A stretch of DNA of 64,000 bases. It comes from Haberlea rhodopensis (taxonomy: Eukaryota; Streptophyta; Magnoliopsida; Lamiales; Gesneriaceae). Of this stretch, positions 33,000 through 43,458 are shown piece after piece. A program made the position numbers and the translations under genes. Position 1 is the stretch's first letter. Each line of letters starts with the position of its first letter. Under the pieces are notes generated by a model, which was not told where the DNA came from, did not search any database, and was given only the letters and a program-made list of their open reading frames with translations. Where the stretch lies: positions 1,240,001-1,304,000 of the forward strand of contig CAJQUN010000151.1 in the NCBI GenBank assembly GCA_907163345.1, read 5' to 3'.

Positions 33000-35921
33000 G
33001 TGCCCGTAGTGGCGGAGTTTCCTGATGTCTTTCCGGAGGAGATTCTCGGATTCCCCCCGACGAGAGAGGTCGAGTTTGGGATTGAGCTGCTACCAGGGAC
33101 GTCTGCAATTTCTCGTGCCCCGTATAGGATGGCACCAGCAGAGTTAAGGGAGTTAAAGATACAGTTGCAGGAACTCCTTAATAAGGGCTACATACGCCCT
33201 AGCGTATCGCCATGGGGTGCGCCTGTCTTATTTGTTAAGAAGAAAGATGGATCGATGCGTCTATGCATTGACTATAGGCAGTTAAACAAAGCTACAGTAA
33301 AGAACAAGTATCCACTTCCGAGGATCGATGACTTGTTCGATCAGTTGCAGGGTACGAAGCTCTACAGTAAAATCGATCTGAGGTCGGGGTACCATCAGAT
33401 TCGAGTAAGAGAAAATGATGTTCAGAAGACGGCTTTCAGGACAAGATATGGGCACTATGAATTCCTGGTTATGCCTTTTGGAGTGACGAATGCCCCAGCT
33501 GTCTTCATGAGTTTGATGAACAAGGTATTCCAACCGTATTTGGATCAGTTCGTCATAGTTTTCATTGACGACATACTTATTTACTCTCGGACTGAAGAAG
33601 AGCATGTAAGGCACTTGAGGACAGTGCTTCAGATCCTTAGGGATCATCAGTTATATGCAAAGCTTAGCAAGTGCGAGTTCTGGTTGGACAGCGTGGTATT
33701 CTTAGGCCATGTCATATCTAGCCATGGGATATCTGTGGATCCCAGGAAGATTGAGGCTGTGATGGAGTGGGCTGCACCCACTTCTGTACCGGAAATACGG
33801 AGTTTCCTCGGTTTGGCAGGTTATTACCGACGTTTCGTCGAAGGTTTCTCGAAGATTGCCAAACCCCTGACACAGCTGACTCAGAAAGGAGTCCCCTTCT
33901 TTTGGTCTGAGGCTTGTGAGGAAAGCTTCCAAGAGCTGAAGCGTCGTTTGACTACAGCGCCTGTGCTGGTGATTCCGTCTGAGGATAAGAGGTTCGCCTT
34001 GTATACGGATGCGTCATTACAGGGCTTGGGCTGTGTGTTGATGCAAGATAAGCATGTGGTGGCTTATGCATCGAGGCAGCTGAAGCCACACGAGGCTAGG
34101 TATCCAGTGAATGATTTAGAATTGGCGGCCATCATATTCGCCTTGAAGATCTGGAGGCATTACTTGTATGGCACGTCTTTCACTATATATACGGACCATA
34201 AGAGCCTGAAGTTCTTATTCACTCAGGCGGAGTTGAATATGAGACAAAGAAGGTGGATGGATTTGCTCAAAGATTATGATTGTGAAATTGAGTACCATCC
34301 GGGTAAAGCAAACTTGATGGCAGACGCCTTAAGTCGGAAGGTGAAGAGTACTGCAGAGGATGTTATGTGTTTGTCGGCCTTGATGACGTCTTATTGCCAA
34401 CTGGGCTATGATTTTGATGTAGACACGTCACCTGTACGAGTGTCGACCCTATTGGCGGAGCCAGACATATTTGAGGCGATCAGGAAGGCCCAGAAGTCGG
34501 ATAGTGAGATTCAGAGATGGACATCATTGATACTTCAGGGTCAGCCATCCAAGTTCAGAGTGGCTGAAGATGACTCTTTGAGACTGGGCAACCGATGGGT
34601 AGTCCCAAATACACCAGAACTACGTAGAGGGATATTGGAGCGAAGCCACAGTAGTCGATTCACTATCCACCCAGGGGGAAAGAAGATGTACAAAGATCTA
34701 TGCGATCAATTCTGGTGGAAACGCATGAAGCGAGAAGTAATCGTTTTTGTTAAAAGATGTTTGATCTGCCAGCAGGTAAAAGCAGAGAGGCAGAGGCCTG
34801 GTGGAGAGCTGAAAAGCTTAGAAGTGCCTGAATGGAAGTGGGAGCATATATCTATGGACTTCGTGACCCACTTGCCAAGAACGGCCTCAGGATTTGATGC
34901 GATCTGGGTGATCGTAGATAGGCTGACGAAGACGGCTCATTTCATCCCTTACAGTATGTCATATACATACTTGAAGATGGCCCAGATATATATACGGGAT
35001 GTGGTGAGATTGCATGGTATTCCAGTCTCAATAGTGTCTGACAGGGACCCGAGGTTCACTTCACATTTCTGGGAGGGTCTCCAGGCAGCTTTGGGCACAG
35101 AGGTGAGACTGAGTACGGCCTATCACCCTCAGACAGACGGCCAAACAGAGCGTACCATTCAGACGCTCGAGGACATGTTGAGGGCATGTGTTTTGGAGTT
35201 TGATACTCCGTGGCAGGATTCAGTGTCGCTGGTGGAGTTCTCCTATAATAACAGTTATCAGGCGAGCATTCAAATGGCCCCTTTTGAAGCTCTGTATGGA
35301 CGACGATGTAGATCACCACTGTATTGGGAGGACTTGACTAGCAAAGCGGTCGGAGGACCGGATATGATCAGAGATATGGAGGGTAAGATAAAGTTGATAC
35401 GCCTGAAGATGAAAGCGGCCCAGGATAGGCAAGCGGCCTATGCCAATAAGCGGCGACGACCGCTAGAATTCCAGTTAGGAGACAGGGTCTTCTTAAAGAT
35501 CTCGCCCTTCAGGGGCGTGGTTCGTTTTGGGATGCGGGGAAAGTTCTCTCCGAGGTATGTTGGGCCATATGAAGTTTTGCAGCGTATCGGTACTTTGGCA
35601 TATCGTTTGGCTCTACCGCCATCCTTGTCTGGCATACACGATGTTTTCCATGTCTCTATGTTACGGAAATATGAGCCATACCCGTCTCATGTCTTACAGC
35701 CTACAGAAGTTCAGTTAGACTCAGATATGTCCTACGAAGAACGACCAATCAGAATTCTGGATCGAGAGGATCGCAGACTACGGAGCAAAGTTATACCGAT
35801 GGTCAAAGTTCAGTGGGATCGTCGGGGTGTCGAGGAGGCTACATGGGAGACGGAACGGCATATGGTGCAGCACTATCCGGAGCTATTCTCTGGTATGTAT
35901 TTATGTTTAGTTCCGTTATGA
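33000..35921 (+). CDS. pol: Reverse transcriptase, RNase H, integrase and chromodomain of element A
   Basis: The frame is open from 32964 (after a TGA at 32961-32963) and overlaps the end of gag-pro by 25 bp in another frame; it has no natural ATG start. Counting from 33000, reverse transcriptase covers residues 40-240 with LCIDYRQLN and FIDD at 188-191; RNase H covers 330-445 with YTDAS and TDHKS; integrase has the HH-CC finger (H550, H557, C587, C590) and D620, D681 and E717; the GPY/F-like block and a chromodomain-like tail (VKVQWDRRGVEEATW) end the protein. All catalytic residues are present. The tail points to the chromovirus (Tekay/Del) group, whose chromodomain steers insertion to heterochromatin. 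One base is missing or extra between gag-pro and pol; no canonical slippery heptamer is visible there. Confidence 0.93.
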   Translation: MPVVAEFPDVFPEEILGFPPTREVEFGIELLPGTSAISRAPYRMAPAELRELKIQLQELLNKGYIRPSVSPWGAPVLFVKKKDGSMRLCIDYRQLNKATVKNKYPLPRIDDLFDQLQGTKLYSKIDLRSGYHQIRVRENDVQKTAFRTRYGHYEFLVMPFGVTNAPAVFMSLMNKVFQPYLDQFVIVFIDDILIYSRTEEEHVRHLRTVLQILRDHQLYAKLSKCEFWLDSVVFLGHVISSHGISVDPRKIEAVMEWAAPTSVPEIRSFLGLAGYYRRFVEGFSKIAKPLTQLTQKGVPFFWSEACEESFQELKRRLTTAPVLVIPSEDKRFALYTDASLQGLGCVLMQDKHVVAYASRQLKPHEARYPVNDLELAAIIFALKIWRHYLYGTSFTIYTDHKSLKFLFTQAELNMRQRRWMDLLKDYDCEIEYHPGKANLMADALSRKVKSTAEDVMCLSALMTSYCQLGYDFDVDTSPVRVSTLLAEPDIFEAIRKAQKSDSEIQRWTSLILQGQPSKFRVAEDDSLRLGNRWVVPNTPELRRGILERSHSSRFTIHPGGKKMYKDLCDQFWWKRMKREVIVFVKRCLICQQVKAERQRPGGELKSLEVPEWKWEHISMDFVTHLPRTASGFDAIWVIVDRLTKTAHFIPYSMSYTYLKMAQIYIRDVVRLHGIPVSIVSDRDPRFTSHFWEGLQAALGTEVRLSTAYHPQTDGQTERTIQTLEDMLRACVLEFDTPWQDSVSLVEFSYNNSYQASIQMAPFEALYGRRCRSPLYWEDLTSKAVGGPDMIRDMEGKIKLIRLKMKAAQDRQAAYANKRRRPLEFQLGDRVFLKISPFRGVVRFGMRGKFSPRYVGPYEVLQRIGTLAYRLALPPSLSGIHDVFHVSMLRKYEPYPSHVLQPTEVQLDSDMSYEERPIRILDREDRRLRSKVIPMVKVQWDRRGVEEATWETERHMVQHYPELFSGMYLCLVPL

Positions 35922-35932
35922 TGATGCATGTG

Positions 35933-35968
35933 GATTTCGAGGACGAAATCTTATAAGTAGGGGAGTAA
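35933..35968 (+). other. Pre-LTR hairpin and polypurine tract of element A
   Basis: GATTTCG-AGGA-CGAAATC at 35933-35950, then AAGTAGGGGAGTAA up to the LTR start at 35969. Confidence 0.8.
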
Positions 35969-37048
35969 TGTAATACCCCCGAAATGTTATATGATTATGT
36001 GCTACGATGTATTTAAGAGGGTTGTGGTATTTAAGTGGGGGATTATATTTATGATATGATGATGTGGTTTAGGGGGCATATTACGTGTTTTTAATTGTTG
36101 TATTGATGATTATAAAATATCAAGGGAAGATATTTTTATACATCGTATGAAATACCGGGACACAATTAAACACCACAAACCACCCTACATGCAACCACCC
36201 CCCTAACCCATGCCAATCAAACTGTTGATAGGCTGACTTCTCACCCCACTTGGCTCAATCATTCAGCCTCATCCTTCCATCCCAAATCTCGACCTTTCTC
36301 TCCCAAAGAAACACCAGCACTTGCTGAGTAAAAACTTGAGGAGCCTTGCCATTTTCATCCCTTGGAAGTCTCTCAAAAATCGGAGCAAAGTAGGGTAAGA
36401 AACCATGCTCTGTCTTTGTTTTTAAGCTTATTAGGTTATTGCTTTTATGTATGGTAAAAATGGCATGATAGCTTAGGTTTCTTGAAACCTTCGATTTAAA
36501 TGATTAAATGGTGTTATTATGAAGCTCTCAGTATTTTTCCTTGAGCATGTTATGTGTTTTATATGAAGGATTAAAGCATGTGAACTAGGGTGTTCGAAAA
36601 TCTGGGAAGATGTTTCCCCTGTTTTCTGGAAAAATGTGGATTGAGAGTGGTATTGAGGAGGTTATATTATGCATGTTAGATGGGTCTTTGGGTGAACCTT
36701 CGATTTGGGTACACGAATGATAAGTTGGTAAAGCCCAGGATATTTTTGTTCAAGCATGTTTTATGAATTATGGTATAGTTTTTATGGCATGAAATGGAGT
36801 ACTCGAAAATCTGGGTAATGCCAAGATGCCCTGCTTTCTGTAAGTTGGTTGAGCTCTAAGTTTATGATGATGTTATGATGCATGTTAGCTTAGGTTTTGT
36901 TAAACCTTTGATTTAAGTACTTACTTGGATATTTTATGAAGTTATTCACATGATAGTTTCAGCATGAAAGATGTGTTGTGAAGTCGAAAGGATGGTGTGA
37001 AAAGTAGTGCTAAAAAATCTGGGGAAAATCCTGATTTTTCAGAGCTCT

Positions 37049-37265
37049 CGATCGATCGAGATTTGGTTCCGATCGATCGAGCGAGACAGTGGGTCTAATG
37101 TATGTTTTAAAATTGTGATGCCGATCGATCGAAGGATTTCTCGATCGATCGGTGAAGCTTCTCGATCGATCGGTAAAATACCTCGATCGATCGAGCGAGG
37201 CAGGAAGCTAAGGCACTGTTAGTGCACAGTGTCTCGATCGATCGAGACCTTGGGCCGATCGATCG
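37049..37265 (+). promoter_or_regulatory. Phased CGATCGATCG array, element A 3' LTR
   Basis: All eight palindromes and spacings are the same as in the 5' LTR array. Confidence 0.9.
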
Positions 37266-37607
37266 AGACAGGCAGAAAGTTGAAGAATATAATGATGTTT
37301 TATTTTGTTAAGTTTATGATGTGAGATGGTTTTGAGGCATCTAAAATGGTATTATGTGGTCTTGTAGAACCATCCCAGGTACCGGCACCATCAAGGAGAT
37401 AAAGTCTGTTGACTCCTCCTCTTTTTGAAAAGGTACGTAAGAGGCGTACGGGCATCGGACGGTAACACACATCTTTATACTACAACTATGCTTTTATTGC
37501 ATGAGTATTCATGATGAAATGATGATGTTTATACGATGAGGTTTATACGATGTTTATACGATGATGTTTATACGATGCTTATATGATAATGTTTACATGA
37601 TGATATT

Positions 37608-37812
37608 GTGGTAAGGTGCCACGGGGTAAGGTGCCCCACATGGTAAGTAGCCATGCGATGTTATTGTGGTAAGGTGCCACGGGGTAAGGTGCCCCACATG
37701 GTAAGTAGCCATGCGATGATATTGTGGTAAGGTGCCACGGGGTAAGGTGCCCCACATGGTAAGTAGCCATGCGATGATATTGTGGTAAGGTGCCACGGGG
37801 TAAGGTGCCCCA
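37608..37812 (+). repeat. 58-bp hairpin repeat, element A 3' LTR
   Basis: Same four units as 30566-30770, unchanged as far as I can see. Confidence 0.9.
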
Positions 37813-38239
37813 TATGCATGATTTTGAATCAGGGACAACAATAAGAAGTTAATGAATAACCAGCATATTTACTTAACCAAGATTTCATGCATTTATTATA
37901 ATGTTTTTATGTTGTTAAGTGAAATTGTATATGCTTATGATGCGTTGTCCCTGTAGGTACGCTTTTGGACGAATGGACTAAGGGTCGGGTTGAGGCAGTG
38001 AGCTACGAGGGACACAGGAATGTATAGGATTCAAGTTATGATCAGTATCTACTCTAGGAGTAGTGTAAATCTAAATGACATTCTTTTGGAATGTAATGAA
38101 CTATTTTTTTTTGAAGCTTTGTATTTTGGCCTGTAATCCTGTTAGCTCGTGTAACAACCGAAACCTTAAGATGTTACCTTAATGCATGATTAGTCCTTCC
38201 TTTGTCTATTAATCACTATTAAGGTGGGAAGACCCCACA

Positions 38240-39569
38240 CCTGTTGTTCGGTAGAGATATACTCCAGTCGAATTTCTTTCTTCATAACATGATCTCTGAT
38301 AAAATGATGACGGATGTCAATATGTTTAGTACGAGTATGAAGAACTGGATTGTATGTTATAGCAATGGCAGACGTATTGTCACAAAAAATGAGAGCCTCT
38401 GTGGACTCAATTCCATAGTCTCTGAGTTGTTGCTGAATCCAGAGCAGTTGAGCACAGCAGCTTCCAGCAGCAAGGTACTCTGCCTCTGAAGTGGAAGTTG
38501 CTATGGATGTCTGTTTCTTGCATCCCCATGATATCAATCGATCACCAAGGAATTGACAATACCCACTGGTGCTTTTCCTGTCAATTTTGCATCCAACATA
38601 GTCAGCATCTGAGTATCCAATAAGATTAAAAGTTGAGTCTCTGGGATACCATAGACCAACATTCTCAGTGCCTTTCAAATATTTGAGGATCCTTTTGACA
38701 GCAGTGAAGTGTGACTGCTTGGGATTTGCTTGAAACCGGGCGCACATACACACAGCAAACATAATATCTGGTCGGCTGGCTGTCAAATATAGTAAAGATC
38801 CGATAATGCCTCGATACATTGTAACTTCGACTGGTATTCCTGAATTATCCAAGTCGAGTTTGGCAGATGAGCTCATTGGTGTAGTAGCAGCTGAGCTGGT
38901 ATTCATTCCATATTTCTTCAGCAGCTCTTTAGTGTATTTAGACTGATTTATCAGGATTCCTTCACTAGATTGCTTGACTTGCAATCCTAAGAAAAATGAT
39001 AGTTCTCCCATCATGCTCATCTCAAATTGGTCCTGCATAATTTTAGAGAATCTTTCGCACAATTTTGAGTTAGTACTTCCGAAGATAATATCATCAACAT
39101 AAATTTGAACTAGCAGAGTATGATCTCCCTTTGTAAATTTAAAAAGGGTCTTGTCCACCGTGCCAATAATAAAATTGTGCTCTGTCAAATATTTTGATAA
39201 AGTTTCATACCAGGCACGGGGAGCTTGCTTTAGACCATACAAAGCTTTATTGAGACGGAAAACATGAGATGGCTGCTAATGGTTTTCAAATCCAGGAGGT
39301 TGTTCAACATAAACTTCTTCCTGGAGTTTGTCGTTAAGAAATGCACTCTTAACATCCATCTGATAGACTTTAAAGTCTTTAAACGCAGCAAATGCAAGAA
39401 ATATGTGAATTGCTTCTAGTCGAGCTACAGGGGCAAAGGTTGCATCAAAATCAATGCCTTCTTCCTGTCTGTAGCCCTGTGCAACTAATCTTGCCTTATT
39501 TCTGATTACTGTACCATTTTCGTCTAATTTATTTCTAAATACCCATTTGGTGCCAATTACAGTGTGATG
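38240..39569 (-). pseudogene. Copia reverse transcriptase and RNase H, broken
   Basis: Continues the frame of 39570-41405 after its TAG (39570-39572). It holds GTKWVFRNKLDE and QMDVKSAFLN, then a second TAG at 39276-39278, then YGLKQAPRAWYE, the active site YVDDIIFG (about 39100-39075), the RNase H block (SADY-like DADYVGCKID, CDNTSAIAI) and RHHFIRDHV. It is cut at 38240 by element A; the tail is at 28803-28929. All family motifs are present, so only two stops and the insertion disable it. Confidence 0.88.
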
Positions 39570-41405
39570 CTATGGTCGTGGTACAAGATACCATACTTTG
39601 TTTCGTTCAAACTGATTTAGTTCTTCCTGCATTGCTTCTACCCAACTTGGGTCTAATATAGCTTCATCAGTCTTCTTAGGTTCTATATGAGATATGAATG
39701 CAGCATGAAGAAATTCATTAATCATTTGTCCTCTGGTGCGTAGAGGAGCAAGAGGGTTACCGATGACCTGCTCGGGTGGATGATCCTTCTTCCACCGGAG
39801 CGAAGGTCCAAGAGTGTTGAGTTCTTCAGATGATTGGATGTGAGTAGGCAAATCAGAGGTTCTGATAGACTCATCTTTCTCATTTGTTCCTTCTACTGCA
39901 GTAGAGGTAGATGCCACTGTTTCATTGGTCGCTGGCTGCAGTGCTTGTTGGCCAGCAAACTCCTCTGCTTGAGCTTCAGGAACTTCTGGTTCTAAGGAGC
40001 AGTCAGTCCTGCTTCTGTAATCAATCTCATCATCAACATTTTCGTCAATGTAAGTGCTTTCCAGTCGATTACTCAAGTTGTTGATTTGTATATCAGATAG
40101 TGTACAGTCAGTAGGTTCATCAAATTTTACATGCACTGATTCTTCTACAGTAAGAGTTCTATTATTAAATACTCTGATGGCCTTACTAACTGTAGAATAG
40201 CCAAGGAATATTCCAGCATCAGATTTGGCATCAAAAGCAGTGAGATGAGTCTTTCCATTGTTGTGAATAAAACATTTGCAACCAAACACATGGAAATAGG
40301 AAATATTTGGCTTACTGCCATTCCAGATCTCATAAGGGGTTTTATTTGCTCGCTTATTAATCATTGATCTGTTCTGCGTATAACATGCTGTGTTGACAGC
40401 TTCTGCCCAAAATCTCTGCGATATTTCTGATTCCGCGAGCATAGTTCGCGCAGCTTCTTTCAAAGTGCGGTTCCTACGCTCAGCAACTCCGTTTTGTTGA
40501 GGAGTTCTAGCTGCAGAGTATTCGTGTTTAATACCAAGGTCATCTAGATATGATTCGAGTGATTGATTGGTGAACTCAGTACCTTTATCACTGCGAATTC
40601 TATCTATCCCACACGATTTCTCATTTTGGAGTCTTTTCAGTAACTTGATCAGCTTTGGAGTAGCCTGATCTTTGCCACTTAGGAACAAGACCCACGTGAA
40701 ACTAGTGTAATCGTCTATTAACACTAGGGTATACTTCATTCCTCCTAGACTTGTTACTGGTATAGGACCAAACAGATCCATATGCAGCAACTCTAGGCAC
40801 CGAGAAGAAGATTTACTCCCTTTGTTCTTAAAGGAGGATCTGATTTGCTTACCAAGTTGGCAGGCTGCACAGATCTTGTCTTTTGAGAACTCAATTTGGG
40901 GCAGTCCAATAACTAGATCAAGTTTACGCAGACTGGCAATAGTTTTAAAATTTAAGTGACTCAACCGTTTGTGCCAAAGCCAATTTTTGGAGGAGTTCAG
41001 GGCAGCTAAGCAAGTAGAGGAATTAGGCTGATTAAGATTCCAATCAATTTTATAGGTGTTATCATGCCTTCTACCTACAAGTAATATACTGCCATCAGTA
41101 GATTTAATTGTGCATGAGTGCTGATTGAATTCTACGGAATGACCATTGTCACACAGTTGACTTATGCTAATCAAGTTATAGCATAGATTTTCAACTAAAA
41201 GAATATCTTTAATGATGATGTTACCGTAGATAATCTTACCCTTACCCACGGTTCTACCTTTCGCGATATCTCCAAAAGTTATTCTGGGTCCGGTGGAGTC
41301 CACCAGTTCAGACAATAAGCTCGCATTTCCTGTCATATGTCTAGAGCATCCGCTGTCCAGGAACCATTCTGAGCTCCGAACTGGATGCATTCTAGTTTCC
41401 TGCAA
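39570..41405 (-). CDS. pol: Copia aspartic protease and integrase
   Basis: Open part of copia pol between TAA at 41406-41408 and TAG at 39570-39572; there is no natural start, the frame continues from gag. Protease: WFLDSGCSRHMTG at residues 14-26. Integrase: H145, H150, C179 and C182 form the zinc-binding domain, D210, D273 and E309 the catalytic triad (HMDLFGP, RSDKGTEF, NGVAERRNRTLKE). After residue 430 comes an acidic linker, then DPSWVEAMQEEL, the entry to reverse transcriptase. All catalytic residues are intact. Confidence 0.9.
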   Translation of the reverse strand: MQETRMHPVRSSEWFLDSGCSRHMTGNASLLSELVDSTGPRITFGDIAKGRTVGKGKIIYGNIIIKDILLVENLCYNLISISQLCDNGHSVEFNQHSCTIKSTDGSILLVGRRHDNTYKIDWNLNQPNSSTCLAALNSSKNWLWHKRLSHLNFKTIASLRKLDLVIGLPQIEFSKDKICAACQLGKQIRSSFKNKGSKSSSRCLELLHMDLFGPIPVTSLGGMKYTLVLIDDYTSFTWVLFLSGKDQATPKLIKLLKRLQNEKSCGIDRIRSDKGTEFTNQSLESYLDDLGIKHEYSAARTPQQNGVAERRNRTLKEAARTMLAESEISQRFWAEAVNTACYTQNRSMINKRANKTPYEIWNGSKPNISYFHVFGCKCFIHNNGKTHLTAFDAKSDAGIFLGYSTVSKAIRVFNNRTLTVEESVHVKFDEPTDCTLSDIQINNLSNRLESTYIDENVDDEIDYRSRTDCSLEPEVPEAQAEEFAGQQALQPATNETVASTSTAVEGTNEKDESIRTSDLPTHIQSSEELNTLGPSLRWKKDHPPEQVIGNPLAPLRTRGQMINEFLHAAFISHIEPKKTDEAILDPSWVEAMQEELNQFERNKVWYLVPRP

Positions 41406-41435
41406 TTAAAGCGATAGAATGATTGGTACCCAATC

Positions 41436-42092
41436 CTACTTGGGTCCAGGTAGGATTAGTCCTTTCGGAACCCACACTTGTATGACCCTGAATGACTTAG
41501 GTCGGTGTGTGTTCTGAAATGTGTGTGCATTTATGAATATTGGTGATGATTTTGACTGTGAAGTGTGATAATCTGTGTATGCATGTGCTTTTGGTTTGTA
41601 GTTCCTGTTCTTTAGCATATACATCTTCTGGACAGGTTTACAGTTGTAGTACCAGTTGGGTTTAACCTCTCTAGCTGCTCGACCAGTGGGTTTAAGTTCA
41701 TTTCTGAACTTTTGCCTCGGTTTAGCCTCTTTGAGTGGTTCTACATAACCGATACCTCTGTGCTGTGCCTGTTCCTTGATGAGTGTTGCTTTAACAGGTT
41801 CTTTAACCAGTTCATAAGGGTCATATATTGTGCTAGATCTTACAAAGTTCATTGATTGAACCTTGCTTTTTGTTAGACACAGTTGAGGTTCATTACCAGA
41901 TGAACTGCCGTCATTGCTATTATAGCCTATGCCTGTTAAATCACCAGCAAGCCTTATAGACTCAAGTATTTCATCCTTTCTGGTAGTCGACGCATTCCAA
42001 GTGCTAACCAGTTTGCTAAGTTTCTGGTAGGCATACTTGGCTTCATCTCTTTCTTTTACTAGGAGACTGGCTGTTTCCCTTAAGCAGTTCAA
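41436..42092 (-). pseudogene. Copia Gag C-terminal extension / gag-pol linker
   Basis: Same frame as gag (upstream) and pol (downstream), separated from them only by TAA at 42138-42140 and TAG at 41436-41438. The frame is open between about 42137 and 41439. It begins with a heptad-like segment (LLVKERDEAKYAYQKLSKL), followed by basic low-complexity sequence. SIRE/Maximus-type elements have a long Gag extension with coiled coil here. The Met at 42092 is a TTG or internal codon, not a real start. Confidence 0.6.
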
Positions 42093-42137
42093 CTCCCTTG
42101 ATTGTTCACAATCAAGCTTGTTTTCATGCGTTTCAGT

Positions 42138-43400
42138 TTAGATTGTGTGCTCAGTCTTATAGCTTTCAAAGGATTCATATAGCGTCCGATACTCATTGAT
42201 CATGTCCTGCAATGCATTGGTAAGTTCACTATGTGTAAATTCAGATAGGTTAGATTCATGTACCTCATTTTCATCATTTGCCATTAAGCAGTGGACTTCC
42301 TCGTATTCACTCTCGCTGGATGAGCTAGTTAACTCCTCTGATTCTGATTCAGAATCAGCCCATTTGCTCTTACTTTCTTCTGCCATCAAAACCTTTTGAT
42401 CTCTGTCCCTTTTGGATGATCTTCTGGTTTCTTTGGATTTTCTGTAATCCTTGGATCCTATTTTGTGATCATCCTTTTTGGGTTTAGGACAGTCCGCAAT
42501 GAAGTGCCTTGGTTTGAGGCAGTTGAAGCATACTCGCTCTTCTTCTTCTGAATTTCCTTTGGAACTCTGCCTTCGAGGATATGATTGATAAGGTCTCTGG
42601 TTCTTCTTCATGAATTTCCCAAACTTCTTTACAAACATTGCCATAGCATCATTACACATCTTTTCTGGAGTCATCTCTGTAGAAGTAGGCATAGACTCCG
42701 ATGCAGTGAGAGCTTTGGTTGGTTGGCTGGTATTTGGTTCATCTTCAACCCGAATGCCTAATTCGAATTCATAGGCTTTTAAATCAGCAAACAGATCATG
42801 TAGATCTATCTTGTTGATGTCCTTCGATTCTCTCATAGCAATGGTCTTGACATCCCATTCTCTTGGGAGACCTCTCATTACTTTGAGAGTGACTTCTCTG
42901 TTGGGTAAATCCTTACCCAGACTGCTTAGTTCATTAATTATTCCAGTCACTCTTTCATCATACTCGTTGAGAGTTTCTCCATTCATCATCTTGATATGCT
43001 CAAACTTCTGTAAAGCCACAGTAAGCTTGTTTTCTTTGGTTTGATCATTTCCTTCACAGAGTTGGGCAATCTTCTCCCAGATTTCTTTGGCTGTTGAGCG
43101 CATTTTTATTTTGTTGAACATATTTTTGTCCAAAGTTTTGAACAGAATGTCCTTAGCAACGTTGTCTAGATTTGCTTTTTTCTTGTCTTCATTTGACCAT
43201 TGAGATCTTTCCTTTTCTACCATTTGTGGATCACCACTTGTGATAGAAGCAGCTGTATTGATTTTCATGATCTTCAAAGGTCCTTCAGTGATTACATACC
43301 ACATATCATCATCTTGAGCACTTAGATGTGCTTGCATACGGATCCTCAAGTCATCATATTCGTCTTTCTTGAACATTGGGATCTTGCTGAATGAGGCCAT
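42138..43400 (-). CDS. gag: Copia Gag
   Basis: 420 residues from ATG 43400 (MASFSKIPMFKKDEYDDL) to TAA 42138. The Gag core of the copia superfamily covers residues about 10-220 (IWEKIAQLCEGNDQTKENKLT, MRGLPREWD). One complete CCHC zinc knuckle, CFNCLKPRHFIADC, lies near residue 290. The C-terminus is serine- and glutamate-rich and the protein would run on into the linker region but for the TAA. Forms the particle and binds genomic RNA (family knowledge). The start lies about 58 bp inside the element from the LTR. Confidence 0.92.
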   Translation of the reverse strand: MASFSKIPMFKKDEYDDLRIRMQAHLSAQDDDMWYVITEGPLKIMKINTAASITSGDPQMVEKERSQWSNEDKKKANLDNVAKDILFKTLDKNMFNKIKMRSTAKEIWEKIAQLCEGNDQTKENKLTVALQKFEHIKMMNGETLNEYDERVTGIINELSSLGKDLPNREVTLKVMRGLPREWDVKTIAMRESKDINKIDLHDLFADLKAYEFELGIRVEDEPNTSQPTKALTASESMPTSTEMTPEKMCNDAMAMFVKKFGKFMKKNQRPYQSYPRRQSSKGNSEEEERVCFNCLKPRHFIADCPKPKKDDHKIGSKDYRKSKETRRSSKRDRDQKVLMAEESKSKWADSESESEELTSSSSESEYEEVHCLMANDENEVHESNLSEFTHSELTNALQDMINEYRTLYESFESYKTEHTI

Positions 43401-43440
43401 CAGTTTTTGGTAAATGGTAATTTCTCAAGATTGAGAAGAC

Positions 43441-43456
43441 CTAAGCTCTGATACCA
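43441..43456 (-). other. Primer-binding site of the copia element
   Basis: The minus strand reads TGGTATCAGAGCTTAG two bases inside the LTR: complementary to initiator-Met tRNA. Confidence 0.85.
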
Positions 43457-43458
43457 CT

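Larger units (their letters stand above)
28930..38239 (+). mobile_element. Nearly intact Ty3/gypsy chromovirus 'A' (Tekay/Del-like)
   Basis: LTRs 28930-31197 and 35969-38239, CCTGT duplicated at 28925-28929 and 38240-38244, primer-binding site, gag-pro and pol frames, polypurine tract. The LTRs differ by about 15-17 positions by eye in 2.27 kb, so it is the youngest insertion of the window, which agrees with its position inside the copia element. One single-base frame change between gag-pro and pol is the only obvious coding damage. Confidence 0.95.
35969..38239 (+). mobile_element. 3' LTR of element A (2271 bp)
   Basis: Partner of 28930-31197. It carries the same array (37049-37265) and the 58-bp repeats (starts 37608, 37666, 37724, 37782). 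It has a slightly longer TATACGATG-type run near 37530. Confidence 0.93.
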
